Source: Ceratopteris richardii
Lineage: Eukaryota > Streptophyta > Polypodiopsida > Polypodiales > Pteridaceae
DNA length: 64,000 nucleotides
Assembly (NCBI GenBank): GCA_020310875.1
Contig: CM035432.1
Span: 90,507,554 to 90,571,553 of the forward strand
Reading direction: 5' to 3'
Part shown: positions 1-11,129 of the stretch, in pieces
Layout of the letters: the number at the start of each line of letters is the position of its first letter
How positions within the stretch are numbered: the first letter of the stretch is position 1
Program-made: the position numbers and the translations under genes
The notes under the pieces: model-generated
Seen by the model: the letters and a program-made list of their open reading frames with translations, nothing else
Database searches by the model: none
What the model was told of the DNA's origin: nothing

Positions 1-611
1 AATTCAAACTTTTCTTCTAGCTCTGAACTCCGAATATGGTCAATAGCAGGTTCATTTCAAAGCTCTCAACGACACTGATCTATTGGAAGACTCAAATCTG
101 ACGAAGACTCTTCAAGTTATGAGCAAAATAGTGAATGGCGAGATGCACCAACACTTGCTCCACAACTCCTAATGGCTCACACACACACTACAATCGTTCA
201 AAAGCAATGGGAAGGGATAGATAGCAGTCCTACACACACATTCCAAGCATTACCCACACAAAAAAGATCATGGAGAAGGAGGAAATCAACAGGAAAGAAG
301 CAAATTTGAAATTCTTCTTCACTTCTTCACATTGGCAAAATTTCTTTACAAGAGTCACAAAGTAACTTATATACATGTGCCCTAAAAATGGTCCTTTCAC
401 ACAAGAGACCGGAAATTTATTGTCTAACTCTAATTTCCTACTATTTTACAAGAGTTATGTTACAAGAATTCGGGGCTTATGCATCTAGAGGACTCCTCTA
501 GTGCAATTACATAGCTTCACGGGAGTTTCATAGGATTCTGAAGAAGAAAATTTATGCTCATTAATTTGGAAATTTTGGGGCTCCTATTTTGTGCCTCTTT
601 TCTCTGCAACA
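1..611 (-). repeat. 3' LTR of old Ty3/Gypsy element E0 (cut by window edge)
   Basis: Read on the minus strand, this LTR begins TGTTGCAGAG at 611 and runs off the window at base 1. It matches 53187..53796 along its whole visible length, with many substitutions, and the match ends exactly at the TGTTGCAGAG terminus in both places. The related copy at 52925..53796 is followed by a tRNA-Asp-like primer site, which places the family in Ty3/Gypsy rather than Copia. The purine tract just outside (612..640) marks this as the 3' LTR. The element body lies at higher coordinates and is interrupted by the Copia and E1 insertions. Confidence 0.7.
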
Positions 612-640
612 CTCTCCCCCTCTTTGTCTCTATTGTCCCT
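612..640 (-). other. Polypurine tract and pre-PPT motif of E0
   Basis: The minus strand reads GGGACAATAGAGACAAAG followed by AGGGGGAGAG, directly before the LTR terminus. A similar GGGAC-R-A-Y-AGA block followed by a G-rich tract precedes the 3' LTRs of E1, E2 and E3. It is the expected plus-strand priming site for reverse transcription. Confidence 0.65.
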
Positions 641-729
641 TGATAGGTTTTTTGTGGCGACGTGCATAAGTTTGTATGACTTGTTGCTCTCTCAGATTAA
701 GTGAATTTGCTTGACATATCATCAACTCT
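641..729. other. E0 internal sequence left of the Copia insertion
   Basis: This short AT-rich piece lies between the E0 polypurine tract and the Copia element. It ends with CTCT (726..729), which is repeated at 7300..7303 and is the likely Copia target duplication. No coding signal is seen. Confidence 0.5.
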
Positions 730-1793
730 TGTTGGAGAAACACTCACTAATTAGACATATATTTGAAGGTCAAATCTTAGGAAGAAAACCCCATGCCTAT
801 GTGAAGGGACAAATTCACAAATGTATCATATTTGTAAAGTTAGTTCACTTTAGTTCTAGAAGTTTTTTAAAATCACGAGAATACGAAAATCTATATAAGT
901 TAGTTTGTATCAACTGACGAGAGAGAGAGAGAGAGAATAGAGAGAAGAAGTAGAAGAAAGAGTTCATTTTATACGACTGAGAATAGTCGGGCTTCTCTGA
1001 GTGAGAAAGCATCTGTAAAACTTCTGAGTTTTCATAGCTGTGAGAAAGAACTGAGTAAAGTTCTGTATATGAGTCTCTCTCCATCATCTCCATGTTTGCC
1101 TACTGTGTGATGAATTCAAAAGTTCAAGTTTTCTGAGCAATTCGATGCCTGGCATCGAATCTTGGCTGATAAGTCATTTTTTCATTCTCTGTGTGTTAAC
1201 TGTTGTTGAATCTTCTAAAAATATGAAGTTTGTGGAGCAACTCGATGCCTGGCATCGAGTTCCAGCATAAAATGGATGCCCGGCATCGACTTCTATCATA
1301 TAAGTCATCTTCTTCATGTGTGTGTAAAATAGAGTGTTTCTGGTGCAGAAAAATAGCCAAAAAAAGCCCAAAGTCGATGCCTGGCATGGACTTGGACTGA
1401 AATTCGATGCTAGGCATCGAATTTTTTATTTTTGGACATCAGGAATACTAAAACAGGCAAGATTTCCAGTTTTGGAAGGTCATATAGGGTCATCTTGTGA
1501 GGGCCATAACTTGAGTTCTAGAGCTTCGTTTGATGCATATGATAGCTTGTTGGAAAGCTCTACTCTTCTAGTTTCAGCCTATAAAGTTTCATGGAAAAAT
1601 AATACTTGAGCTAGGAGAAATTAGCAAAATACGGAAGGTATGTCATTTCAGTGACTAGGAATTTCTGTAGAAGCAAAGTTCTCACTTTAGGCTATCATTT
1701 CTCAAAGTTTGGAGTGGCAATGAGTTGATGGTGACCATAGAGGTGTTCTAGTGTCACATTAATTCATTTCTTGTGGTGTTTTATACATCAACA
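730..1793 (+). repeat. Copia 5' LTR
   Basis: This direct repeat equals 6236..7299 in length and is nearly identical to it. It begins TGTTGGAGAA and ends ACATCAACA. Near its 5' third there is a short GA microsatellite, and between 1142 and 1420 there are five copies of a near-perfect palindrome with core GATGCCTGGCATC, arranged in a degenerate tandem repeat of about 131 bp. Confidence 0.95.
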
Positions 1794-1795
1794 AG

Positions 1796-1807
1796 TGGTA
1801 TCAGAGC
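1796..1807 (+). other. Copia primer binding site (tRNA-iMet type)
   Basis: TGGTATCAGAGC lies 2 bp after the 5' LTR. This is the standard plant Copia sequence complementary to the 3' end of initiator methionine tRNA. Confidence 0.95.
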
Positions 1808-2241
1808 AGAAAGATTCTCGAGAGCAGAAGACGACAAAGGTACGAGAAGTTTTGTAAAGTTTTCCATTAAAGTTTGAAAGGTGAAGCATTTGAAGACACA
1901 AGGCATCAAAAGATTACTTTCGAAGTATCCTCATACACAAAGAACTTCAAAAGGTATTATCCTTTATCCTTTAAGCTCACAGGTTGCAGCAGAAGGAAAG
2001 AACTATGGCAGATCATATCTCCATTGACAAACTGGACAGAGATAATTACCCCGCATGGGTAATGAGAATGGAAGCCTTACTTATGAGTAAGGATCTCATG
2101 GTATATGTAACAGGTGAAGAAGAGAAGCCAGTATTTGAAGATGAAAGCCGACCAAAGAAAGAAGAACTTGATGCTTTAAAGCATTGGTAGAAGAAGGATG
2201 CAAGTGCAAAAGCCTACATCTACAATACAATCTCAGATCAT

Positions 2242-5200
2242 TTGCTACCACACATCAGAGGATTGGAATCATCAGAAGATATATGGAATGCATTGGAATA
2301 TCATTTCCAAAGCACTACTAAAGCACGGAAAGCAAGTCTATGGTCAGAGTTTACAACATTCAAGAAGAAGCCAAGTCAAACCATTAGTGATTATGTCACT
2401 AAGATGAAGGATCTAGCAGATAGTCTTGGATCCATAGATGAAGATGTTGAAGATCACAGATTGATTGCTCAACTACTTGCAGGCTTGAGAGGGGATGAAA
2501 GGTGGAAACCTTTTGTCTTATCAACAGAACTTTCATTAAATCATTATGTTCCAGATTTGAACCAGTTGCTTGGTTTGATGCTCACATATGAGCAAGACTT
2601 GAAGGGAGATGGAGATAAAGGTCAAAGTTCTGCAATGTACATGAAGAATAAGAAGAAAGGAGATAAAGGTAAAGCAAAGGATGAAGAGGAGTCTAATTCT
2701 CAAGCTTATTATGCAAGAGGTAAAGGCACAGGAAGAGGAAGAGCAAGAGGTTTTGGAAGAGGTAGAGGTAATCAAAATAACAACAAAAAGGCTTGCTGGA
2801 TCTGTGGATTGAGTAATCATTTGGCTCATGACTGTTGGCACAACCAACAAGGATCAAACCAGAATCAAAACAACAATAGCAGAGGTCGAGGTGGAAGATA
2901 TCAAAGTAATTTTCAAAGAGGTAGACAAAGTCAAAGAGGAGGCTATGGTAGAGGTGGAGGAAGAAGTTGGGGACAGAATCAATCCTACAACACCACCTAC
3001 TACAACTATGCAAATGACACACAGAATGAAAGTCATACATCATTGATGATGAATTCAATCAGCACATCAGACAAAGAAGATCTAAAGGTATTTTACATTG
3101 ACTTTGGATGTTCTAATCATTTGTCAGGAAACATAGAATTGATGTCAGATTTGGAAAAAGGCATTTCTAGTCACACAGTTCAAACTGGTGATAATACAAG
3201 ACATAGTGTACATTCAATTGGAAAAGTGAAATGCAAGAGTGGAGCAGATTTGCTAACCAATGTTTTGTATGTTCCTACAATACCTAAAAACTTGATTAGT
3301 GTGGGACAGATAGTTGAAAAAGGTTTTCAAGTCAGGTTTACAAATGAAGGAGTATTTGTGGAAGATCCAGAGAATGGATATAATCAGATTGTCTCTGGTA
3401 AGAAAGAAGGTAGACTCTTTACTTTAAGAGTGCAAGGGAACATTGGTCAAGCTTTGCTCATACATGGTGAAGCAGTGATTACAGAACTTGATCTCTGGCA
3501 TAAGAGATTAGGTCATTTCAATGAAAGAGGAATTAAAGCTATGGTTGCTAATCAGTCTGTACTAGGACTACCAAATGTGCAAAGTCAACATATGGTTTAT
3601 AAATGTGAAGCATGTCAAATGGGTAAAGCACACAGGTTACCATTTCAAAAGAAAGGATTCAAACATGATGGAGTACTTGAGCTCATTCATACAGATGTAT
3701 GGGGACCAACAAAAGAAGGATCTATCAGTGGCTCAAGGTATTATGTTCTTTTCATTGATGATGCTACAAGATGGATAACATTATATGTTTTGAAGGAAAG
3801 ATCAGAAGTGTTTGGAGCTTTCAAGCATTTTCATGCATATGCAGAGAGAGTCACAGGTCAAAAGCTTAAGAGACTGAGGTCTGATGGAGGGGGAGAATAC
3901 TTCTCCCAAGAGTTCAATGATTATCTTTGGAATGCAGGTATTAAGAGAGAAATAACTTGCAGGTATACACCACAACAAAATGGTGTAGCAGAAAGAAGGA
4001 ACAGGACTTTGGTTGAGTTTGCTAGAGCTATGCTAAAGGAGAAGAACTGTCCAAATTATCTTTGGGCTGAGGCTGTAAATACAGCTACATATCTTGTGAA
4101 TAGATTACCATGTGCAGCTCTGAATGGAATGACTCCATATGAAGCTTGGTGGGGTAAGAAACCAACACTAGATCATTGTAGAGTGTTTGGATCAATTGCA
4201 TATGCTTATGTGCCATCACAACTTAGGCATAAACTTGAACCAAAGGCAGAAAAATATGTGTTCATTGGTTATGATGAAAAGCAGATGGGTTACAGATTGT
4301 GGAATCCTCTAACCAAACAATTTATTGTTTCTAGAGATGTTACATTTGATGAACAAAAAAGTTGGTATGCAGATCAAAGTCATACAGCTGAAGAAGTTGA
4401 AGAAGAGGTAAGAAGATGTGAGAAAGGAAAATCAATTGTGCAGGTGAATAGAGATGAAGACTATATGCAAGCAAGTACATCCAGAAGTGGATTAACAAGA
4501 ATGAATGAAGAAGCTCCTATATTTGATGAAGAGGTGTATCCAGAAACTTATGAAGAATGTGAACCAAGAAGGTCAAGCAGGACAAGGAGACAACCAGAAA
4601 GGTATTCTTATGATACTTCTTACATAACTCAGAAGAACTATGCATATATGGTCAAAGATGATGAAGAACCTCAGAACTATGATGAAGCTAAAGGTAAAAA
4701 GCAATGGGAAGAAGCAATGAAGGAAGAGTTCAATGCACTGGAGGAGAACAAGACATGGGAACTTGTTCCTAAACCAAATGGTAAGAAAGTAATTGGAAAT
4801 AAATGGGTTTATAAAGTGAAGAAGCTTGCAGATGGAAGTATAGCCAGATACAAAGCTAGATTGGTGGTGAAAGGCTATGCCCAGACCTATGGCATAGATT
4901 ATGATGAGACATTTAGTCCTGTAGCTAAGATGTCAACTATAAGGACAATCATTGCTATTGCAGCTTCAAAAGGATGGACCCTAAGTCAATTGGATATAAA
5001 AAATGCATTCTTGAATGGATACATATCAGATGAGGTATACATGGAACAACCTCAAGGGTTTATAGATTCCAGGTATCCAAATTTTGTTTGCAGGTTGAGA
5101 AGAGCATTGTATGGATTGAAGCAAGCTCCAAGAGCTTGGAACTATAGACTGGTGAAGTATCTCAATGATCTTGGATATCAAAGTTCAAAAGCAGATTCAA

Positions 5201-6198
5201 GTCTACTTATCAAAAGAACAGAGGAAGGTACAATCTACATTTGTATTTATGTAGATGACATTATAATCACAGGTACTTCAGATGAAGGAATCAAGGAGGT
5301 AAGGAGATTACTTGAGAAAGAGTTTAAGATCAGTGACCTAGGAAAGTTATCATACTTTCTTGGAATGGAAGTTACTTATACAGATCATGGCATATATGTG
5401 TCACAAGAAAGGTATCTTCTGAACTTGTTGAAGAAGTTTGATATGGAAAATTGCAGAGAAGCTTCGACTCCACTTGAAGTTAATCACAAGCTCAGTAAAT
5501 ATGATGGTGCAGAATACAAAGATATGAGGAAGTATCAATCTCTTGTGGGTAGTTTGATTTATGCTACACTAACAAGACCTGATCTTAGTTATGCAGTGGG
5601 AGTTTTGTCACAATTCATGCATTGTCCAAAGGACCCACATTGGATTGCAGGTCAAAGAGTTCTCAGATATATCAAAGGAACTATAAAGGAAGGATTATAT
5701 TATCCTTTTACATCAGATTTGAAGTTGAGAGCCTATAGTGACTCAGACTGGGCAGGTAACCAAGATGACAGAAGATCAACTCATGGTTACATGATATATA
5801 TTGGTGATAAGCTTGTAAGTTGGTGTTCAAAGAAACAACATACAATAGCATTATCATCAACTGAAGCAGAGTACAAAGGACTTGTGGAAGCAGCTAAGGA
5901 AGTCATATGGATGCAGACATTGTTCAAGAGCTTAGGCATTGATCAAGGTACACCTACAATACATGGAGATAATATGAGTTCACTTTATCTTGCAGCAAAT
6001 CCAATTTTTCATGCAAGGACAAAGCACATAGAGATACAGTATCATTTTCTCAGAGAAAAGGTAATGGAGAAGGAGATTGAAGTGGAGTACATTTCTACTA
6101 AAGATCAGTTAGCAGACATAATGACAAAGAGCTTGGATGGTGTGAAGACCAGCAGATTCAAAAGCATGGCAGGAGTAAAAGAAAAGAAGATGATATGA
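2242..6198 (+). CDS. Copia gag-pol polyprotein
   Basis: This 1,318-residue open frame encodes most of gag and all of pol; the gag N-terminal coding sequence lies just upstream from about 2005. In order it shows the gag core (UBN2-type, residues about 1..140), a Gly/Arg-rich linker, a CCHC zinc knuckle (CWICGLSNHLAHDC, near residue 185), a retropepsin region near 290, an integrase zinc finger (HKRLGH ... CEACQ), the integrase core, and Copia reverse transcriptase with the YVDDIII motif near residue 1005. RNase H follows, with the SSTEAEY motif. PR-INT-RT-RH is the Copia order. Products would act in cytoplasmic particles to copy and integrate the element. Confidence 0.93.
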   Translation: MLPHIRGLESSEDIWNALEYHFQSTTKARKASLWSEFTTFKKKPSQTISDYVTKMKDLADSLGSIDEDVEDHRLIAQLLAGLRGDERWKPFVLSTELSLNHYVPDLNQLLGLMLTYEQDLKGDGDKGQSSAMYMKNKKKGDKGKAKDEEESNSQAYYARGKGTGRGRARGFGRGRGNQNNNKKACWICGLSNHLAHDCWHNQQGSNQNQNNNSRGRGGRYQSNFQRGRQSQRGGYGRGGGRSWGQNQSYNTTYYNYANDTQNESHTSLMMNSISTSDKEDLKVFYIDFGCSNHLSGNIELMSDLEKGISSHTVQTGDNTRHSVHSIGKVKCKSGADLLTNVLYVPTIPKNLISVGQIVEKGFQVRFTNEGVFVEDPENGYNQIVSGKKEGRLFTLRVQGNIGQALLIHGEAVITELDLWHKRLGHFNERGIKAMVANQSVLGLPNVQSQHMVYKCEACQMGKAHRLPFQKKGFKHDGVLELIHTDVWGPTKEGSISGSRYYVLFIDDATRWITLYVLKERSEVFGAFKHFHAYAERVTGQKLKRLRSDGGGEYFSQEFNDYLWNAGIKREITCRYTPQQNGVAERRNRTLVEFARAMLKEKNCPNYLWAEAVNTATYLVNRLPCAALNGMTPYEAWWGKKPTLDHCRVFGSIAYAYVPSQLRHKLEPKAEKYVFIGYDEKQMGYRLWNPLTKQFIVSRDVTFDEQKSWYADQSHTAEEVEEEVRRCEKGKSIVQVNRDEDYMQASTSRSGLTRMNEEAPIFDEEVYPETYEECEPRRSSRTRRQPERYSYDTSYITQKNYAYMVKDDEEPQNYDEAKGKKQWEEAMKEEFNALEENKTWELVPKPNGKKVIGNKWVYKVKKLADGSIARYKARLVVKGYAQTYGIDYDETFSPVAKMSTIRTIIAIAASKGWTLSQLDIKNAFLNGYISDEVYMEQPQGFIDSRYPNFVCRLRRALYGLKQAPRAWNYRLVKYLNDLGYQSSKADSSLLIKRTEEGTIYICIYVDDIIITGTSDEGIKEVRRLLEKEFKISDLGKLSYFLGMEVTYTDHGIYVSQERYLLNLLKKFDMENCREASTPLEVNHKLSKYDGAEYKDMRKYQSLVGSLIYATLTRPDLSYAVGVLSQFMHCPKDPHWIAGQRVLRYIKGTIKEGLYYPFTSDLKLRAYSDSDWAGNQDDRRSTHGYMIYIGDKLVSWCSKKQHTIALSSTEAEYKGLVEAAKEVIWMQTLFKSLGIDQGTPTIHGDNMSSLYLAANPIFHARTKHIEIQYHFLREKVMEKEIEVEYISTKDQLADIMTKSLDGVKTSRFKSMAGVKEKKMI

Positions 6199-6225
6199 AG
6201 AAACAGGGAATGTCAATTAGTGATT

Positions 6226-6234
6226 GAGGGGGAG
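6226..6234 (+). other. Copia polypurine tract
   Basis: GAGGGGGAG lies directly before the 3' LTR, the expected plus-strand priming site. Confidence 0.9.
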
Positions 6235-6235
6235 C

Positions 6236-7299
6236 TGTTGGAGAAACACTCACTAATTAGACATATATTTGAAGGTCAAATCTTAGGAAGAAAACCCCAT
6301 GCCTATGTGAAGGGACAAATTCACAAATGTATCATATTTGTAAAGTTAGTTCACTTTAGTTCTAGAAGTTTTTTAAAATCACGAGAATACGAAAATCTAT
6401 ATAAGTTAGTTTGTATCAACTGACGAGAGAGAGAGAGAGAGAATAGAGAGAAGAAGTAGAAGAAAGAGTTCATTTTATACGACTGAGAATAGTCGGGCTT
6501 CTCTGAGTGAGAAAGCATCTGTAAAACTTCTGAGTTTTCATAGCTGTGAGAAAGAACTGAGTAAAGTTCTGTGTATGAGTCTCTCTCCATCATCTCCATG
6601 TTTGCCTACTGTGTGATGAATTCAAAAGTTCAAGTTTTCTGAGCAATTCGATGCCTGGCATCGAATCTTGGCTGATAAGTCATTTTTTCATTCTCTGTGT
6701 GTTAACTGTTGTTGAATCTTCTAAAAATATGAAGTTTGTGGAGCAACTCGATGCCTGGCATCGAGTTCCAGCATAAAATGGATGCCCGGCATCGACTTCT
6801 ATCATATAAGTCATCTTCTTCATGTGTGTGTAAAATAGAGTGTTTTTGGTGCAGAAAAATAGCCAAAAAAAGCCCAAAGTCGATGCCTGGCATCGACTTG
6901 GACTGAAATTCGATGCTAGGCATCGAATTTTTTATTTTTGGACATCAGGAATACTAAAACAGGCAAGATTTCCAGTTTTGGAAGGTCATATAGGGTCATC
7001 TTGTGAGGGCCATAACTTGAGTTCTAGAGCTCCGTTTGATGCATATGATAGCTTGTTGGAAAGCTCTACTCTTCTAGTTTCAGCCTATAAAGTTTCATGG
7101 AAAAATAATACTTGAGCTAGGAGAAATTAGCAAAATACTGAAGGTATGTCATTTCAGTGACTAGGAATTTCTGTAGAAGCAAAGTTCTCACTTTAGGCTA
7201 TCATTTCTCAAAGTTTGGAGTGGCAATGAGTTGATGGTGACCATAGAGGTGTTCTAGTGTCACATTAATTCATTTCTTGTGGTGTTTTATACATCAACA
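6236..7299 (+). repeat. Copia 3' LTR
   Basis: This is the second copy of the 1,064-bp LTR. It carries the same five palindromes as the 5' LTR, starting near 6648, 6748, 6779, 6880 and 6910. It ends at CAACA followed by CTCT. Confidence 0.95.
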
Positions 7300-10200
7300 C
7301 TCTTTCCATTGGGTTGACTTTACCCCGTTGTCTGGTGCATGCCTATGATCTGCAAAAAAGCTTAGTTCGTAGGCCACCATTCTCGTATTCAAGTTGGAAG
7401 AGATCTTTACAAATATCTCCGATTCCATATTAAAAAACCCTGTAAAGAATGCTTCTTCGAACGTTTGCATATAGGGACTCGGTAGAAACATAAGTCTTGA
7501 GTATATTGCCATGATAATTAAGCAACTCGGGGTGGTGGATAGAAAATTAAAGCATCCGCTCCTTGATTAATTCCAATGAAATTCAAAAAGAGGTATTTCG
7601 CGTGTTGAAATACTTTTAATACTATAAGTAGCATAACCAGAATTTTGTTTGTTATTTTGATGGCTAAATCCAATACTGTGGCATATCTGGATAGCCAAAG
7701 TTGTATCGTCCGCACCATGTATTCCTCGATCGGTAGATAGTTGCATGGTGGACTAGGTAATAGTGGATAGTTTAGCGATTTGTTATTTAAGGTACCCTGG
7801 GGCTGTGCTTCCCAAAATTGCATCCAAGAGCATCTTCTAGAGACTTGGCAAAAAGATGGATTAACCTGAAGCACGTATGGTGTTGACTCCAAGTGTATCC
7901 TTAGCATTGGATTCTTCTCCAAAAACTTGCATCGCGAGACAGGATCTACCTTATCAAATTCTTCTTGCGTATATGTGAATGTTTGTTGATTGAATTGCAG
8001 ATCGCTATCAGGTTCTTTATTGGTGGTCTTCTTTATATATTGTCGTGTCTCTTCTTTGAGTAATCCATAAGGTACATTGAAGAGCTTCAAAATCTATTAT
8101 AGGCTCTTACTTTCAATCTTTGCCTCTTTCATTACCTTTACCACTTTCTCTTCAAACTGTTCCGTAAGTTGGGACACTAGTAGTGCCCTCTCATGTTGGC
8201 TTAGTTCTCCAATAGCCCGATCATGTCTTTCAGTGTTTGGCTCTATTGCCTCCCTTATTCGTGAATGATGCATGGGGGGAGAGAGAGGACGTACCTCAGT
8301 CTCCTCAGTAGCCGCTTGGGAGCTTGGAACTACTGGTGTCCCCATTGTTGCTTGTTGTTCTATTTGAGCTTCTAATTGTGCAATGAGTTCATCGTTTTCT
8401 TTGATTGTCTTGGCCGCTTGTGTTAGTGCTTCTTTAGTAGTCAAAAGCTCATTTCCTATAGCCAGTATTTCATCGGCAACTTCATTACATATCACAAGAA
8501 TTTTATCTTTTAGCGGATTTCCACCGCTTTCTAAGTTCATTCGTGTCATGCATGTACTTTCTTTCCCATTCTTCTCGTATTGTTTGCTCTTGTTTTAGCT
8601 AATCTTCATACTTTGTAATTTGAGCTTCTAATGCTTTTGTGTCGGTTGTTGTCACTTCTTGTGCTTCTATGGGTTGGTTGCACAGGATGGCAATATTTTG
8701 GCTCCTTAAATTGTCTGCTTCCTCCATATATGCCTTTATTTGAGATTAAAGCAGTTTACTTCTATCATTCATTCGTGCTTTCTCAACTTCACTTGCTTCA
8801 AACTTGCTTTGGAGTGCTTTTAGTTGATCTTGAAGCTTCTAGTTTTCCATTGTTAACATGGTGCATTTGTCCATGGTTTCCTTAGCTCCTACTTTCTTAG
8901 CCGAGAGTGCCTGTTGAGCTTGAATTAATTGTGTAGACAAGTTTTCACTTATTACCTAGAATTGGCTTCTCTCTCTCATAGCCTTGTCATAGTCTGCATC
9001 GGCTTCGAGCATTTGTTGTTGAGTGTCCATAGCCGTTTGTATCATCTGCTTTACTACTGGCTTTAATTGAGCCACATCCACATTCAGCCATGTTTTAGGG
9101 ATACTTGGCACTTCCCCCATTAGTACATCTTTTCCTTGATCCACATGTATAGTTGCATTATGTGGTTGTCTTATTTGAAGATGCACTTCTCTATCTTTTT
9201 CTTCTTCCTCATTTGTGGTTGATTTTGTAGCACTTCCTTGGAAGGTAACATCTAATGGAGAGGGCTCTGCTACAACCCTGATCGGCATGAATGGCTTGGG
9301 CTCCTCCACTTCTTCTTGTTCTTTCTCTTCCTTTGGTCTCTTTACTAGGGCTTCTCCATCTAAGTGAGTCTCTGTGATTTGAATCTTCGTCTCTTCATTC
9401 ATTTTGAATACATGAATTCCTTGTTTAGGTGATTTTTGCCTTGTTGTGTCCATGATGGTGTCATCAAGAGTTTGATTTATCTTTGTACCTACCACTCCAA
9501 AGTCATATGTGACTTGATTCAATTCCTCCCAATTACCATCATCTTTTGAATCACTTTTAATATCCACATTCATCATGGATGGTTCGTGCTCTACTTGTGT
9601 ACCAAAAGATGAACTAGAGTTGGTTAGTCCCAACCCTTGTCAGCCTCTTTCTTTGCTGAGTGTCTTCATGAGACTGGTGATAGTGATGCCCTTGTACTGG
9701 CAGGTTGACTTGACCTTCCATGTATTGATGAGTTGCTTCCACTGCTTCTATTAGCTCCTCTTTCATAATGGGTGTGTTCTCTTCTATCCTTGTCCGTGGA
9801 AGTACGTGTATCCTCTTTGAAGTTGGAAGTGCTTCTTCTACCTTCATCATCTCACTTAGTCTCTTGGTTCCTCTCATTCTTGGTTGCGAGTTGGTTTCGG
9901 CTTCTCCCACCATTGTTGCTCCCTTCTTTTTCCATGGAATTGTGGCTAATTTTGCATATTTAGCCATCTTCAAAGACGAGGACATCTCTTTCAAATAGTC
10001 CTGGATACCCAGTGCATGGTAGATAAGTATGGTCAATGCTATACTCCCGTTCAAGAACTTCTTCTGGTTCCATTGTTTCTTGGCTTCAAAAAGACGCTCT
10101 TGGATATATGGCATCATGTTAACTTGATTACCGATCTATTTAATAGCGTGGGATAGCATTTGCACTATGATTTCTATGGTGTTGTGTATCGATGCATATT

Positions 10201-10745
10201 TGGAAAGCAAAAATGTTGATGAATCAAATGGACTTCTTCTTCTATATCTATGCGATTGATATCCATGAATGTTTGGGTCTTCGTTCCTCAGCTTTCATCC
10301 TTCAAGTCATTGTTTCCATCTTTTTCCCATCCAAAAGCTTCTTTGATCAAGTCATGGGTGAATTAGATGATCACCCATTCTCGTGCCACATTTAGCACTC
10401 TTGCTTCTAGTACTAATGGGTTATGTAAGGCCAGTTGGAGGGGATTCATCACCTGAGTGCATCTTGTTGGAAGTCTGTCTTGTAAATTGGTAGCTCAAAG
10501 TATTTTTGAATACCTGCCTTTGTCATTATATCCATGGTTGATGGGAGTTGATGTATGACTTTGAAATTTTGGGACATGATCGGAAACTAATGGTCGGTGT
10601 CCATAATCTTTATTGTCACTCAGAAAAGATAATATCCATTAGGTTGGTCCTCTCAAAACCAATGACCTTTGGCTTTGGTCACACTTTGTAATGGAAACTC
10701 CAACACTTCTTCTTGAATCGTTGCTTTAGAATCCTCAGAAGCCAT
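7300..10745 (-). pseudogene. E0 third coding region (cargo slot between pol and 3' LTR), broken
   Basis: On the minus strand this region begins with a candidate start MASEDSKATIQEEVLEF at 10745 and continues through several open pieces (9614..10117, 8956..9633, 8097..8549, 7518..8090, 7294..7512). It has a charged N-terminal part, a Pro/Ser/Thr/Glu-rich low-complexity middle, a coiled-coil-like stretch near 8100..8950 and a more ordered C-terminal part. E3 carries a diverged relative at 56747..60990. The shared pattern is F-x-E-x-F-x2-G-F ... S-E-[IV]-F ... A-x-E near the C-terminus and KYF near the N-terminus. I recognise no family. The position matches env-like ORFs of some plant Gypsy elements, but I see no signal peptide or clear membrane anchor. 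There are many breaks. Confidence 0.5.
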
Positions 10746-11129
10746 CTGCACTTGTAATAAAGAGAGAATCAGCTTCTAGTGGAAACCAATTCATGTGTTA
10801 TGTGTGGGTTTGTGATATGTTGTTTCCTTCGTCACTTTGTTCCCCCTTGCTTAAGTGAGTAAGGTCTCTTACCACACTTCTTTTGAGTTTTACTCTTGAA
10901 AGAAAACAAAAGTTAGTTCTACCGGAAGCATTTATTTATTTACACTGTAGGTTCATTCCTATGGAAGTAGAATCTAAGACCTATTCCAATGATGGAAATG
11001 TGCACCACTAGTTTTGTTGAAAAGATAATATGCCAAATGCATGGGCTTGTAATGTGGCCCTGGCATGCATACTCTAGGTGCATTGGAATCTTCATGAGAG
11101 CAAGTGGAATCTTGTTGAATAGGTTGTTC
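10746..11129. other. E0 spacer between pol tail and third coding region
   Basis: About 380 bp of E0 sequence with no open frame I can support. On the minus strand it follows the pol tail and precedes the start of the third coding region. Confidence 0.4.

Larger units (their letters stand above)
730..7299 (+). mobile_element. Nearly whole Ty1/Copia LTR retrotransposon
   Basis: The element is 6,570 bp with two 1,064-bp LTRs (TGTTG...CAACA), an initiator-Met tRNA primer site, one long gag-pol frame and a polypurine tract. Flanking CTCT is a 4-bp target duplication, or 5 bp with terminal ambiguity. By eye the LTRs differ at about 5 sites (about 0.5%), so it is young. It looks whole apart from about one break in the gag start region. 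It sits inside the minus-strand Gypsy element E0. Confidence 0.95.

Noticed and set aside
1-611. Copia LTR on the minus strand
   Set aside because: The TGTTG...CAACA-like ends and G-rich tract suggested Copia, but the related LTR at 52925..53796 is followed by a tRNA-Asp-type primer site and a Gypsy-type leader.
1174-1609. Small frames in the Copia LTRs with Met-Pro-Gly-Ile strings
   Set aside because: The apparent peptide repeats come from the GATGCCTGGCATC palindromes read in different frames; both LTRs show them equally.
7300-10745. Envelope-like protein in E0 and E3
   Set aside because: The position fits, but no signal peptide, membrane anchor or cleavage-like site is visible in the pieces; low complexity and coiled coil dominate.
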